Assembly (NCBI RefSeq): GCF_030052815.1
Contig: NC_079493.1
Location: forward strand, 118,631,132 to 118,695,131
Reading direction: 5' to 3'
DNA: 64,000 bases
Source of the DNA: Hevea brasiliensis
Taxonomy: Eukaryota > Streptophyta > Magnoliopsida > Malpighiales > Euphorbiaceae
Shown here: positions 37,487 through 49,913 of the stretch, in pieces
Layout: every line of letters starts with the position of its first letter
Numbering within the stretch: position 1 is the first letter of the stretch
Notes under the pieces: generated by a model
Database searches by the model: none
Told to the model about the DNA's origin: nothing
The model's input: the letters and a program-made list of their open reading frames with translations, nothing else
Translations under genes and position numbers: made by a program

Positions 37487-37785
37487 TGATGGAGAAAAGA
37501 GCTTTTTTTTAGAGGAAAACAGAGCAATATCTGAAATTTTTGAAGGGAAGATCTAATATTCATTACTTACATTTTCGACTAAAGTTTGTTTACGAAACTT
37601 CCATGATTTAAGGAAGTTTGCCTTCCAAACTCCAGCTCAAAATAAGCTCCTCCATACCTTTATAACAACTTCATAACTAAAATAAGATATGAAAAATTAC
37701 AAGCCTTAAAATGTAACAAAATATCCTAGCACTTAGTATCATCTTCTGAACAAAATAGCAGCAGTAGCTTTTTCAATCTTCAACA
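37487..37785 (-). repeat. 5' LTR (element orientation) of the second Copia element
   Basis: About 299 bp; ends in TTCAACA on the plus strand, i.e. a proper TGTTGAA start on the minus strand. Followed by the CCATA duplication. Confidence 0.85.
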
Positions 37786-39392
37786 CCATATGTGCTTCTC
37801 AAAGCCTTTTCCTAAGGAATGTAACAAGGGAACTGTTGAAAATGAGAGAAGAATAGAAAGCTTTAAAACTGAATTTTAACCATATAAGCCTATTCGACAA
37901 CAGCTTCAAAAGTAGTGTTTAGAGTCTCTTATTTATACTATTCATTTCATTATCACAAGTATTATACTTAGATCATGAAATATTATTTACTATTTTTACC
38001 CAATATTTTTGCTTTAAAATTTCCAAATATTTCTCTGTTTTTATTTCATGCTTTAGAATTTCTCTAATTTTAATTCCTAACCTACAATTGTATTTTAAAA
38101 AAACAAAACTCTTAAAATTTTATATAAGGGATGGATTCTAATTAATAAATAAGTTAAATACATATATAAGCCTTATCCGTGATTCTATATTACCACATAT
38201 ATATATATATAAGAAAATTTTAAGATAAATTCTCTATTAAGATAAAAATTCCTAAGAAAATTTTAAATTAAACTCTGTTACCATATATCTACATATTCTC
38301 TACATATTAATAATTGAAATTTTTTTTAATTATCTTAGAAGTTCGTAATGTGTATAATTACAACTGAGATATGAAGAATGCTATGTGATAGAAAATGGAG
38401 AATACGAAAGCAAAGGTAAATTGAAATCTAAAATAATTTGAAAAAAAAAAAAAGAAAATATGTTTCCCTGAATTGAAATTGTATTTTCCTTATAACTCAC
38501 TAGCGTCATATTCATACTATGCATAAATAATTTATAATTTTTTATTTTTTAATTTAATTTTTAATTAAATTCTAAAAAAGATAAATTATTACTATTAAGT
38601 TAATTTTCAATTAAAATTTTTTACTTATTTAATTTAATTTAAATAAATTTTATCTGTTATAATAATAAAATTTTAATTAATTATGGTGTAATTAATTAAA
38701 ATACATATTTAATTATTTTTATGCATATGTTAATAGTAATTTCCATGATTACTATATTTAAAATATAATAAAATTAATTTATTTAAAAAATAATTTGAAC
38801 TTCATAAAATTTTTATATTTTATCTTATAATTTATGTAAATTAATATTTATTTTTATAAATTACAAAAATATATTAAATTAATGAAAAAATAATATTATT
38901 TTAAAAATATATAAATATAAATTTTTTTTATTATTAATATAATAAAAAAATATTAAATTACTAATAATGAATTAAATTATTTAATTTAATAATATTGAGA
39001 ATATATAACGTTATTATTAATTAAAAATAATATTTTATTATATTATTTTCAAAAAAAACTATTAAAATGTAAATTTTTTTATTAACCTGATATATTTTTA
39101 TAAAATATTTTTTTCTCGAAAATAGTTATTGCTTCACATAAATTTGTGATGTAAAATAAATGAATTTCATAATTAAAATTTTAAAATATCATTATTTTTT
39201 ATTAATATAATAAATATTAAAAATACATATTATTTTTTAAAAAATAGATCTTATAATTTTAATATTGTAACTTTAATTTTTTTTTTAATCATCTATACTC
39301 ATGGCTAAATTTTCAATTTAATTATATTTACAATTTATTTTTTAAATTCAGAAGATAATTTATGCATAAAAATATAAATATTTAATTAAAAT

Positions 39393-39394
<2 letters not shown>

Positions 39395-39436
<42 letters not shown>
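39395..39436 (+). repeat. (AAT)n microsatellite
   Basis: About 14 units of AAT/TAA. Confidence 0.9.
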
Positions 39437-39875
39437 TAATTTTAGAAAAATGAAATTAAAAAAATTTTAAATTATTAAAATAAAAAAATAATACATACTA
39501 ATTATAAATAAATTAAATCTCTATACTTTATTTACACTCTTATCTCTCCAATTTTTTAACAAATATTTCATAATAAAAATAATAGAAAATATAACAATAT
39601 AATAAAAATAGTTATTAAAAATATGAAATAATTTCATGTTGTTGATTATGAAATTATAAATTAATAATTAATTTTCTTTAAATTAATTATTTATTATTAT
39701 TGTTAAAGATGATATGTGATAAATAATATTTTTACATAAATAAAATTATAAAAAATAATAATAATAATTAAAAGAGAAATAAAAAAATTAGACAATAATT
39801 AATATAAAAGATAATTATTTATAAAAATTAACATGTGATAAACATTTTAAGAAAAATGTGCCACCTTACATTTTA

Positions 39876-39879
<4 letters not shown>

Positions 39880-39933
<54 letters not shown>
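39880..39933 (+). repeat. (TA)n followed by a T-run
   Basis: About 18 TA units then 16 or so T. Could be the tail of a minus-strand non-LTR retroposon, but no body was recognised. Confidence 0.85.
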
Positions 39934-40627
39934 GGAGACATTCCTCTCCGTATTATTAATCGAAATCACTATAGCTGAATACAAAAGAAGGTTTGGATTT
40001 ATTTTTTTTTTTGTTATATTAAAAATTTTTAGAGTGAATGGAGCTATTAAATTTTTAAATTACTACATTACGAAACATATTTTCAAATATAAGATTATTA
40101 ATATTTTTTTTTGTCTTGAACATTCTATACATCTCATTATTAATAATTTGAATTTAAAAACAAAAAAAAAATGAAAAAATTTGTTATAAGATCGGTTATG
40201 TATTATTATAACATACATTAAACCTGAGTTTTGCGATGCTACACTACGCTGCCGAAATGAATAGTGAAGCGGTTGGGCTGTAATGACCAAAATAGTCTCC
40301 AAGCTATCGTCCGCGGAGGCAGATGTGAAATATAATAAAATCATTAGAGTATATAAGAAAATAGAATAAATTGATAATTAAATTATTCTCAACCACCAGG
40401 TTATTAAACGACAGGAAAATTATCTCAAGTTCTAACTGTCTAGCAGCAATAAACAGAACTATGGAAATATATACAGATAATGATTACATCGTTACATCTG
40501 AAATTGTGCATATTCTCACAATTCTAGTCCTTTTGAACAGAGCAACGAACAAACAAACACAAGATCTTTCATATGTGTGCTACACAACATACATACAAAT
40601 ATAAGTGCAATGAGTGAGTTCTAACTT

Positions 40628-42133
40628 TCAATCATAATATACCTCACATGATTCTGAGCGACCAAAAATTGTGTAACGGTTGTTTGCAACATTGTCATAA
40701 ACAAAATCCCTCACGAACCTGTAACCATTGAAAAGAGAATTTCAAATTAATTGATCTCCTATTGTTACTTTGAATGTTTGCCTAACCAATGTGATTTGAC
40801 AAATTTGTGACAAGGAGCAGGAAGGGATGACTTACAGAGGCACAAAGTGGAGGAAAAATGCTAGCCGGGGAAATGGCAAGTCAATGTATTCCATTATCTT
40901 CAACACAGCTTCTGACTTTATATATGATCTGAGATTATCACAAAATCTTATGTTTTCCTCATTCAATCCCTTTTTTATATGCCCTAAATTATTGGAACAC
41001 TATAATTTCTTCCTCAATAAATCTGCCGCTATCATTTGGTTGGAAAAATGTAATTTGTCTACAAGAATTCACATCAAATGTGATTTTGAGTCTGAATTTC
41101 TGCTGTCAGTTGCATTTCTCCTATTTATATCCATCTTCTCCACAGAAGAATGAGCCACTGAGGAAACTCAGAGGCATTGTAACAAAACTCAATCCTTATG
41201 CTTAACAAAAAGAACATTAACCAACTATAATCCTATTCCTACCAAAGAGGGAACCTATTCCCAGAGGGAAAATATGAATACCTCTCAAGATATGGGAGTT
41301 GCCCATTTCTTGTTGTGAGTTCAGACATTTAATACTATACCCAACATTTAATACTATACCCAGCAATGCCCCAATGTTTAACCCTTATTCAGATTTTTCT
41401 CAAGAAAACAATTAGAAGTTGTATGTGCATACTGCATACCTGTCCTTTTCAACAAGTACAACACTTGAAATATCATCAGGTGCTCTTCCAGACCTCCTTA
41501 GCAGCTTGCTACCTGCGTCACTCTGGAGAGCTTCATACCTGATTCTCCTGTGCATGGCCAACAAAAACAAGAAACGAAGAGCCTCTGAGAAGAAGAGGGA
41601 AAAATTAAACCCAAAAGGCATCATAATCATCTAAATCCTCATTTATAATATCAGACTAGCAAATCAAAATCCCATTTACATCTTCTACCAAAAAATCATT
41701 TAGGCAAATAGTTTCCCCAGGAAAGCACTGAATTGGGGTAAGAATTGATTAAAACTCATTAGAAACGGTGAACAAAGATTAAATCTTGAAAGAAGAAAAG
41801 CAATTTTAACACTGACCTATTCCGATCATTGTCACGCACAAACCTCACTCCTCCATTGCAAAGGTTGCACACACCTGACAAAACACAAAATTTAAAGAAG
41901 TCCATTAGAGCACAGACAATATGGGAAATTGGATCCTTCTTGTTCAGTGTTATACCATCGAACAACATGATGGGTCTGGAGTCTCCGTCAAAGAAGCTCT
42001 CGGTTGCCTTGACCCAGTCGACCGTTTCATCTCTTGGAGGGGATAGCTTAGCAAGGGTAGCCATTCTGCGTCTCACGTGCACAGTCGGTCCCACGCTTAA
42101 TCGCGCACACCCGCCGGGAGTAACTAGCGCCAT
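40628..42133 (-). CDS. DCC (DUF393) family thiol-disulfide oxidoreductase-like protein
   Basis: DCC-family proteins carry a thioredoxin-like DxxCxxC motif; plant members are thought to act in organelle redox, though the exact reaction is not settled. Exons on the minus strand: 42133-41956, 41874-41817, 41547-41440, 40928-40836 and 40718-40628, joining in phase to 175 aa. The motif reads LFDGVCNLCNGGVRF across the first junction. Then RRIRYEALQSDAGSKLLRRSG, SYIKSEAVLKIMEYI and FVRDFVYDNVANNRYTIFG follow the family order. The Arg/Ser/Thr-containing N-terminus suggests an organelle transit peptide. The last frame ends at TGA 40630-40628 after SCEVYYD. A GT inside that end could instead be a splice donor, so the last few residues are uncertain. 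It diverges from SEC11. Confidence 0.87.
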
Positions 42134-42425
42134 TGAAAAGCAGTAATCTCAGTTAACTGAGACAATCTCGCAGTTATAGAAGATAGAAGAGAGGGAGACT
42201 CAGGAATGGAAGTACGCAAATACCCTATTCCATGTTTGGTCGCACGTTCGGTTTCGTTAGGGTCAAAGAGGCAAAGCCGATAATTGCAATTTCTCTGTTG
42301 AGCCGAAGTGACACTATTCCGTGTTTGGTCGCACGTGGGGTTTGAGAGACCACTAGTTGCTGTGGCTCAAAATTAAAATCGTATATAAGGTCAAGTAACA
42401 AATAAGATACTGTCTCCCCTCTTCC

Positions 42426-42463
<38 letters not shown>
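42426..42463 (+). repeat. (AAT)n microsatellite
   Basis: About 12 units between the two promoters. Confidence 0.9.
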
Positions 42464-42464
<1 letters not shown>

Positions 42465-42576
42465 TTTTTAAATTTTAATTTATATTTTAAAAACCTTTTA
42501 ATTTTAGTTTAGCAAAAAATATTACTCTATAAGCTATAAATCAGAACAAACACTTAAGATATCTCAATTTAATAGG

Positions 42577-42676
42577 TAAAAATGATATTAATTTTAAGTA
42601 AACACTTAAATTAAAATTTCCCATACTAAAAATGATATTAATTTTAAGTAAACACTTAAATTAAAATTTCCCATAC
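42577..42676 (+). repeat. Perfect 50-bp tandem duplication
   Basis: Two adjacent copies, 42577-42626 and 42627-42676, beginning taaaaatgatattaatttta and ending cccatac, with no difference seen. Their identity implies a recent duplication in an AT-rich spacer. Confidence 0.9.
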
Positions 42677-43474
42677 TTCAATAAATTAATTAAAAAAATT
42701 TTAATATAATTTTTAAGCGTGTATATATACTGTCTCATTAATATATATTAGTATATTTGACCTTGATTATAATTGAGTTTAAATTTTTTTAATTAATTAT
42801 AATTAAATCATGGTTAATGTAAATTGACAAAAAAAATTAAGGGAAATGTTTTATTTATTTATAATTATAATATAATTAAGGAAATAATTTTTAATTATAA
42901 CTTAAAATATTTAGAAAGAGAAAATCAATGAAATTGGACTAAAACATGAGAAATTGATATAATTAGAAAAATAAATAAATTAATATAAACATAAATATTA
43001 ATGTAGTTATAAAATAAAATTAATTAATTAACATAATTATCGAAAACTAATATACTTAAAAAGAAAAAACAATACGATTAATTTCTCAATTTTTTCTCTA
43101 TAAATATTTTTAAATAAAATACATAATATATTCATTTTTTTCTTTTAATAATTAATTTATAATTTCATTTAATTTTGTTAAATTAATAAGTAATTAATTT
43201 TTAAAAAAGAATTAATTTGGCCAGTTTAAAACGGAAATTTGAAATCATTGCGGTCCGGTTCAGTCCTTGCCACGAACCAAAATGGTCCATCCCGATCCGG
43301 AACCGGCCCGTTCTGTGGGTGAGCAATTCGCAACTTAAGCGAGCAGAACTGCAGAAGAACCAGGGGCAGGGCAAAGCCAAACGCGAAACGAAGATAGCAA
43401 AAGCTGGTCTTAAAGACTTTGAAAACGCAGAGGACAACCAGAGAGGAAAGCAAAGCGAAGAAACTGAAGCAAAA

Positions 43475-46400
43475 ATGGGGTGGATCGGAGATACCGTGGA
43501 TTCCATTAAATCCATCCAGATCCGTCAGCTCCTCACTCAGGCCGTCAGTCTAGGTCAGTCTCTACTTTTATGTATGCGTGAAAAATATATGCATGATCAT
43601 GCAATTCTCCTCTTATATCGAGTAATGGAGGTGCGGAGATACTGAGAGGAATTCGTAATTTCTAAAGTTTAATTTGGGTGCTGTTTGAATGTAGCTAAGA
43701 TATTTGAACTATAACTTGTCAAAAAGTTTTGATTTTTTTTGTTAATTGGCCTTCAATAGTTAAAGTTTGGCACTTTATTACTCGTGTGTTTCCTTTGCTT
43801 GATTTGCTTCTGTGATTCTCTTATAACTGCCCGAAGGAGCTGTAATTGACACTGAGGATGGGAGGAATATTTTGTATAATAGTTGAGACTAAAGAGCGGT
43901 AAGCCTAAAACTGGATCTTAATGAAGTATTGAGCTTAATAAACTGGTGCAATTTGTAGGCTTTATGTTGACTTGGGTTTCTTTATTTTGTTGGAAATAAC
44001 TCAGCATTATCTGATAGATGCAAAATTCCATTGGAATTATGGTTTTTTTTTTTTTGGATTATGCACGTTTGAGAATTTGTTTTTCAGGAAAAATCAAGTA
44101 CTACTACTATATTTTGTGGTTGGATCAAGTTTAGCATGCATATGGTTTAAGTTGTCTTCCCTCCACTTTGAAGGTTTGGAATTTGCTATATTAGTGTTAA
44201 CATATTCTGATCAGATAGTGCTGCAGACATTTGGCTTTGTAAAGAAAGCTGCATATCTAAAGAACAAAAATTGAAAATTACGATTTCTAGTGGTTTCCCA
44301 TCTGCTAGAGTATGGTCTATTCAGTATCTGCTTTTGGTTTCAGGAATGATTGTTACATCTGCACTAATAATATGGAAGGCATTGATGTGCATCACTGGTA
44401 GTGAGTCTCCTGTGGTGGTTGTTCTATCTGGAAGTATGGAGCCTGGCTTTAAGAGGGTAATTCAAACTAAATGATTTTGTTAATATCTATAAAATCTGCT
44501 TAATAATTAAAAGAGGAAATGTGTCCTTTATTTTGTCAAAGATGGAGGATAAGGAATATCAATTTCTGTGAGAGGCCTTCTTCTTCTTCTTCTTCTTCTT
44601 TTCTTTTTTGGTGATGGCTTGTCTTCTTTTAGAGCAAAATTTAATCATCCATGCATATTTACTTTATGGTTTTTATCTTCTCTTTTGAAGATCTACTTTG
44701 ATTTTGAGCATCTTTATATACTCTGTAAGTTTGGTATTAAGATTTTTTTTTTTTTTTTTTTGTATTCTTGAAGAGAAACATAGATTTTGATACACAAAAA
44801 GAGGAAGGAAGAAATTGAAATGAAATGTTTTATGTGTTTAGAGCTGCAACTGGGAGACCTTTCATGTTTGAATTCCCTTTGCTTATGTGCTCTTATGATA
44901 TCTTATAATTGTTCCTCCCTTCCATACTTCAGGTTGATTATAATCACTGGCAAAAAATCCAGCATCATATGAATAATTTAGTTTAGATGTGACATAAATG
45001 TAACTGATGTCATTGGCATACTGCTGGTGAATGTAAATACAGAAAATTTTTGCTGAGATCTGGCATGCATCTTTACTTGTTGGTTAGCAACTTGTTTAAA
45101 ATTATTTTGATAGAAAAAAGAAATTTATGGAAGTAAAAGAAAGGGGGTTCAACACTGAGAATAAGAAAATCTCTGGACCTGAAAAACTCATGGATACAGA
45201 TCAACTAAGAAAGTAAGGCTTTCCAATCAAGTTTGGTAATACTTGAAAATGGAGCCATATGCCCAGAAAAGGGTCAAGAAAACCACCTTATCAACAACAG
45301 GTAAAGAAAAAAAAAACTGATTTTTTTAAAGATGCAGTCATTCCTTTCCATCGATATTGAAAATGAGTTCCAGCTGGGTAGGGAATCATTTGAATATTTT
45401 GTGTGACTAGAATAGTAATACTTCACTGAATTGTGTTATTGTATGTGTTATTATAAGTATTGTTGCTGTTTTTAAACTTTTTATTCTCGTGCTTGATGAT
45501 GAGCCTGTCATATAGTGTTATCTTCACATTCTAGTTCCTTTAATTGTCCTAATTAATCATGCTGCTTGAGTAACTCTTCACTTCCTTTTCAGGGGGATAT
45601 TTTGTTTTTGCACATGAGTAAAGATCCTATTCGTGCAGGGGAGATTGTTGTTTTTAATATAGATGTAAGTGCGCTCTTTTATTTTTATGCTCTGTTTTGC
45701 CATCCTTAATTGTATTTTCAGTTAGTTTGTGTTTGTTGGTTGGCTAGTGCCCATACTTCCTCTTTTATTTCTTTCTATGTCTTAAAAAAGAAGTTGTGTT
45801 TTATTTTATCATTTATACAGATTACCATAAAATCTTATCTCACCAGTTATATTGAAAGGCGAGTGGATGGAAAAATACAGCTGGTTATTTGGCATTTACT
45901 GTGAAGTACTATGTGCTGTAAACTGTTATTATTATTAGATTTCAGTTGCTAATAGCTGAGGCTGTATGTTTCATGCACATTTTAATGGTCTTTCATCTTG
46001 GGATATAAGTTATTTTTTGTTGGTGTGCTTCTATTTTTATTTGTTTTCTTATCTTTTCTTCTTCTTCTTCTTCTTCTTCTTCTTTTATATTTGCTTGTAT
46101 GTTATCATTCTACTTTTGCCCTCACCATATGCATTTCTGTTTTATTGGTCAGGGCCGTGAAATTCCAATTGTCCATCGTGTAATCAAGGTAAAGATTTGG
46201 TTCCCTGTACATGCTTATTTTGACATCTTACCTGTGCTAAAAATTCCTTTTGGATAAGGCAGTCTTACTCTTGACAATAAAACTATAAGGGACATTTTGG
46301 ATTACAATCTGTTTGTGCGTATCTGGGAGTGGCTGGGAGAGTGGGATAGAGACTTAGAGAGGGAGGAAATGGAGGTGGATCATGTCCTCCATTTACCTAT

Positions 46401-47274
46401 CTATGAATTAGAGTTATTATCTGTTTGATATTTTACTATGGTGGCACGTTCTGCACCAGCTTTTGAATTGAATTTGCATCCTTGAAAATAGGAGTGGAAA
46501 TTTAAATTTTCACCTTCTTGTCTGATAATCCTTGATATTGATTGTTGTGAAGGTCCATGAAAGGCAAGATACAGGGGAAGTTGAAGTCCTCACGAAAGGT
46601 GCCAGCAACTTGATCTAAGGATTAATTTGTTAAATTGACATAGTTGCTTCTTACAATGTCTACCTGTGTTTTCAAATTTTCTGCTGTTCTAAAAATTTTA
46701 CCAATGTCATGAAAATTGTTATTTTATGTTCGCTGTGCTAATGTTCTCCCATGTTCTTGTTTCCTCAGGAGATAATAATTATGGGGATGACAGGCTTTTG
46801 TATGCTCAAGGTCAGCTTTGGCTGCAACGGCACCATATCATGGGGAGAGCTGTTGGGTAAGAGCTTTAACCATGGTCCCTTTTTTTTTTCTTCCTGTTTT
46901 GGAGTAGGAGATGTAGTTGGGCGTGTCTTAGAATGCTGCTCATTGTGTGTGTTGGGTACAGACTCTTAATGTTTCATACATTTTCTTATTTCCAGGTTCT
47001 TACCTTATGTTGGTTGGGTGACAATTATCATGACTGAAAAGCCTATCATCAAGGTTTGCTTTTCTCTACGAATCATTTGATAAAACTGAAATAATCATCT
47101 ATTCAGGGTGAAATTGTATCTAGGATTCTTCTTTTGGTTTCATTCTCACTGTCTATGGTGCCTTTAACTACTACAAGGAAAATACCAATTCTTTTGAATT
47201 ATGACCCTTGTTCTTGCATGCAGTACATTCTTATTGGTGCATTGGGATTGCTTGTCATAACTTCAAAGGACTGA
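43475..47274 (+). CDS. SEC11: Signal peptidase complex catalytic subunit SEC11
   Basis: ER-membrane serine protease that removes signal peptides from secretory proteins as part of the signal peptidase complex. Exons 43475-43553, 44344-44456, 45593-45664, 46153-46188, 46553-46598, 46769-46856, 46996-47053 and 47224-47274 join in phase to 180 aa, the usual size of plant SEC11. The N-terminal helix is followed by [17 protein letters not shown] with the catalytic Ser (about 57). IPIVHRVIK holds the catalytic His (about 96) and [13 protein letters not shown] the acidic residues (about 117-123). A C-terminal helix ([14 protein letters not shown]) ends the protein. An in-frame ATG at 43217 would add 86 residues; I chose 43475 because it gives the family's length and start ([20 protein letters not shown]). 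All introns have GT/AG. It looks intact. Confidence 0.95.
44579..44601 (+). repeat. (TTC)n microsatellite in SEC11 intron 2
   Basis: Short TTC run within the intron. A longer TTC run occurs in intron 3 at about 46059-46085. Confidence 0.85.
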
Positions 47275-49120
47275 AAGATGAAGCACCATGAAGGCTTGGG
47301 GGGAAATCCAAGTAAAACATTCTTGGAGTGGTTGTTGCCATTTGTTTTCCCTTGAGAGCGGATTTCCAATCTTTTTTTTCTTTTTTCGGTTAAATTAAGA
47401 TGTGATAGATGTTTAAGGATGAGTAGCATCAGAACCTTGATATTGTTTGATACTTGTGTAGCTGACCTCCAGCCTAACTTCTTCCGCAGTTTTTGGTAAA
47501 TTCGATTATTACTAAAATACTATTCGAATCCATTTAATCTTATCTATTTTAATTTATAATAAAAATATTAAATTTATTTATTTAAAATACATTATATAAA
47601 TTTTAAAATATTTATTGTACACATTTTATTTTTTTTTAAATAAACTCTTAATTTAAAAAAAAAAAACTCTTAAATTTGATGGGGGTGAAGGTTTTTTTTT
47701 TTTTTTGAAAATATAAAAAATAAAGTAGTTTAGATATTACTTATCATTTGCTTTTAGATACATTATAATGTATTTCTTAACATTTAATAAAATCTATAAG
47801 TTAGTTTTTATATTTTTAAAACTCACCTATATGATATTTGATATTTTAATAAAACTTACAAAATATGCCTTGTTATTAAGATTAAGTCGTCATTAATTTT
47901 AGTAAAAATATTAAAATATTATTTATTATATTTTTTTATCTAAAATAATTTAGTTATTAAAATTTAATAAAATCTATAAATTAGTATTTGAAGTTAAGTG
48001 AAATTTATAGATCACTGAATATATTTTTAAAATCTACTTATTTAGTTTTTTACATTTTAATAAACTTACAAATTAATTTTTTTTGTTTAATTTTTCATTC
48101 AAATTATCATTAATTAAAAAAAAAGATTAAAATGCATTTTATTTATGAATTTTAATATGAAACAAAATAATTTTTGGGATTTTGATTTACTAACAAAATA
48201 ATCCTGATGTGGCAAAACTAAAAATTTTAATTGTTTTAATTTTTAATTTTGCAAAATAAAATTTTATAATAACATATTAAACTTTTTAACATAATTAATA
48301 ATTAATTTTATAAAATAATTATTAATTATAAAATTAACTATTACATAATAGAGTGAAATTTTACAAATTAACTATTAATAAATCCTAATTTCTAATTACT
48401 TTAAATCATATCTAATTTTACAAAAATAACTTTTATATTATATTGTTAAAATTTAAGATGAATTTGTAATAAAAAAATAAAAATCTTAAAGTAATTAGTT
48501 CATATTTTAATAATTATAGCTATTTATAAATTAATTCTTATATATTTATTAATTATGAAAATATAAGACTTAAAATAATTAATCTATATTTTTAATAATT
48601 ATAATTTAAAGAAACTAATTTTAAATTTTATTAAATTTTGATGACTAAATTATTTTATATTAAAAATATAGTAAAAAATATTTTAATTTTTTTAATTACT
48701 AATAATTTAACTGAGATTTTAATGACAGGAACTAATTTATAAATTTGTTAATATGTTAAATATCACACCTCATCAATTAAATTATAATTTACCATTGCTT
48801 TTATTGGATTGAGAAAATGATACTATTCTTGTTTTCCCCATTCTATAGCATTAAAAGATAATACATTTTTCTTTGTGATCCATAAAGAATTATATGCATA
48901 AAAATAATTCTTCTAATACAAATTATTTTAACGTTTATTTGTGATATGTAAAAGTTTGATTTTGCCATATTGATTAAAATAGGATGAGATCAAATTCCAT
49001 TAGCTTTCTACGTGGGAAATCTCTCTAGGATTATAGAGAGAGAATTTTCTCTTGAACTATTGTCCTTGTCATTTCTTTCATAAAAAGCTGAGCAATATTT
49101 TGATGGCCCTTCTCTATTCT
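47275..49120. other. SEC11 3' flank and AT-rich intergenic sequence
   Basis: The first 200 bases are probably 3' UTR. From 47,500 on it is AT-rich with no recognised feature. Confidence 0.5.
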
Positions 49121-49129
49121 TCAGACTAA

Positions 49130-49853
49130 GGAAAGGCGTGGTATCTGGCTGGATTAGGGTCTCCTCCCCTCCACAATTAGATTTGTACGTGAGTTTAGTT
49201 GCAAATCTGGGGGCAAGGGTGGTTTGAAGATGATCTACTATGAGAAAGCAATGGTCTGGTTTGTTGGTTTGGCTTCCTGGGTTATGTGCTGTGCTTGCTG
49301 GTTGTAGTTTGAAGAGTGTCGTTCTTGCTTGGTCCTTGGTCTAGGAGTGTGCTCTGTGCGAAAAGAGGACCTCTCATACTTTAGCTGTCTCGCATCTCTA
49401 GGATTCACTTCTACATTCCGGCTGGGAAGGTTGCCCTGATGACCATTGAGGGGCAAAGAGCTCTACGGGCAAATCCTCCTTTCGCTGTTAGATTTGCGTT
49501 GTGTTTAGGTGGAGAATGCTAGGAGGACTATGCTTCTGGGGAGGTGCTAAGCTTTAATGGACAACATTGGGCGCTCCTTGAAATGCTGGCGGTGTTGGCT
49601 AGATTCAATCTCTGCTTCAGCTTCTCTAGAGTTGGCAAGCCTTGGAGGTGGTTAGCGGTGTGATTTTTAGTTTTAGGCTCTTTCTCTATTAACCTAGGAT
49701 TATAGATAAGGGACGAGTCGATTTGAGGATGGTTTGATTTGTTTTGGTTGAGTTGGGTCAGTTTGATTTGTTTGTTTGGGTTGGCGTTGGTTTTGTTTGT
49801 TGTTCATGCCATTTTTTGTATCCTTTGTCCTTTTGGCTTTTAATGTAAGATTG

Positions 49854-49860
<7 letters not shown>
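49130..49860 (+). mobile_element. Possible non-LTR retroposon 3' segment
   Basis: A GC-richer island in AT-rich flanks, ending in a T-rich, LINE-like 3' end ('ttggcttttaatgtaagattg') that runs into a (TA)n tract. No RT domain is readable and no target duplication found. The assignment rests on composition and the shape of the 3' end. Confidence 0.3.

Positions 49861-49911
<51 letters not shown>
49859..49911 (+). repeat. (TA)n microsatellite
   Basis: About 26 TA units; likely highly length-variable. Confidence 0.92.

Positions 49912-49913
<2 letters not shown>

Larger units (their letters stand above)
34988..37785 (-). mobile_element. Internally deleted Ty1/Copia element at the BAHD start codon
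   Basis: Short LTRs at 34988-35302 and 37487-37785 (TGTTGAAG...CCATCA on the minus strand) are flanked by the 5-bp duplication CCATA (34983-34987 and 37786-37790). The PBS TGGTATCAGAGCG (37484-37472) is next to the right LTR, and a purine tract (AAGGAGGAGGG) lies beside the left one. The minus strand reads gag, then part of integrase; RT and RNase H are missing, so it cannot move alone. In the left LTR the canonical TG start reads GG. It separates the BAHD pseudogene from its upstream region. Confidence 0.88.
37791..40627. other. Former BAHD 5' flank, then AT-rich intergenic sequence
   Basis: 37,791-37,950 is the detached upstream region of the BAHD pseudogene. From 37,950 the sequence is extremely AT-rich with microsatellites. 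No gene recognised. Confidence 0.55.
42134..43474. promoter_or_regulatory. Divergent promoter region between the DCC and SEC11 genes
   Basis: 1.3 kb between oppositely oriented genes, so it must hold both promoters. A 14-base 'gtttggtcgcacgt' repeat occurs at about 42236-42249 and 42319-42332, in the DCC-proximal half. The centre is AT-rich with an (AAT)n tract and a 50-bp tandem duplication. The SEC11 leader is GC-richer from about 43,215. Confidence 0.55.

Noticed and set aside
43217..43474. An 86-residue in-frame N-terminal extension of SEC11
   Set aside because: SEC11 proteins are about 180 aa and begin at the MGWIGD position; the extension is hydrophilic and looks like translated leader.
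45966..46183. Two Phe/Leu-rich frames that look like membrane peptides
   Set aside because: They translate a (TTC)n tract inside a SEC11 intron.
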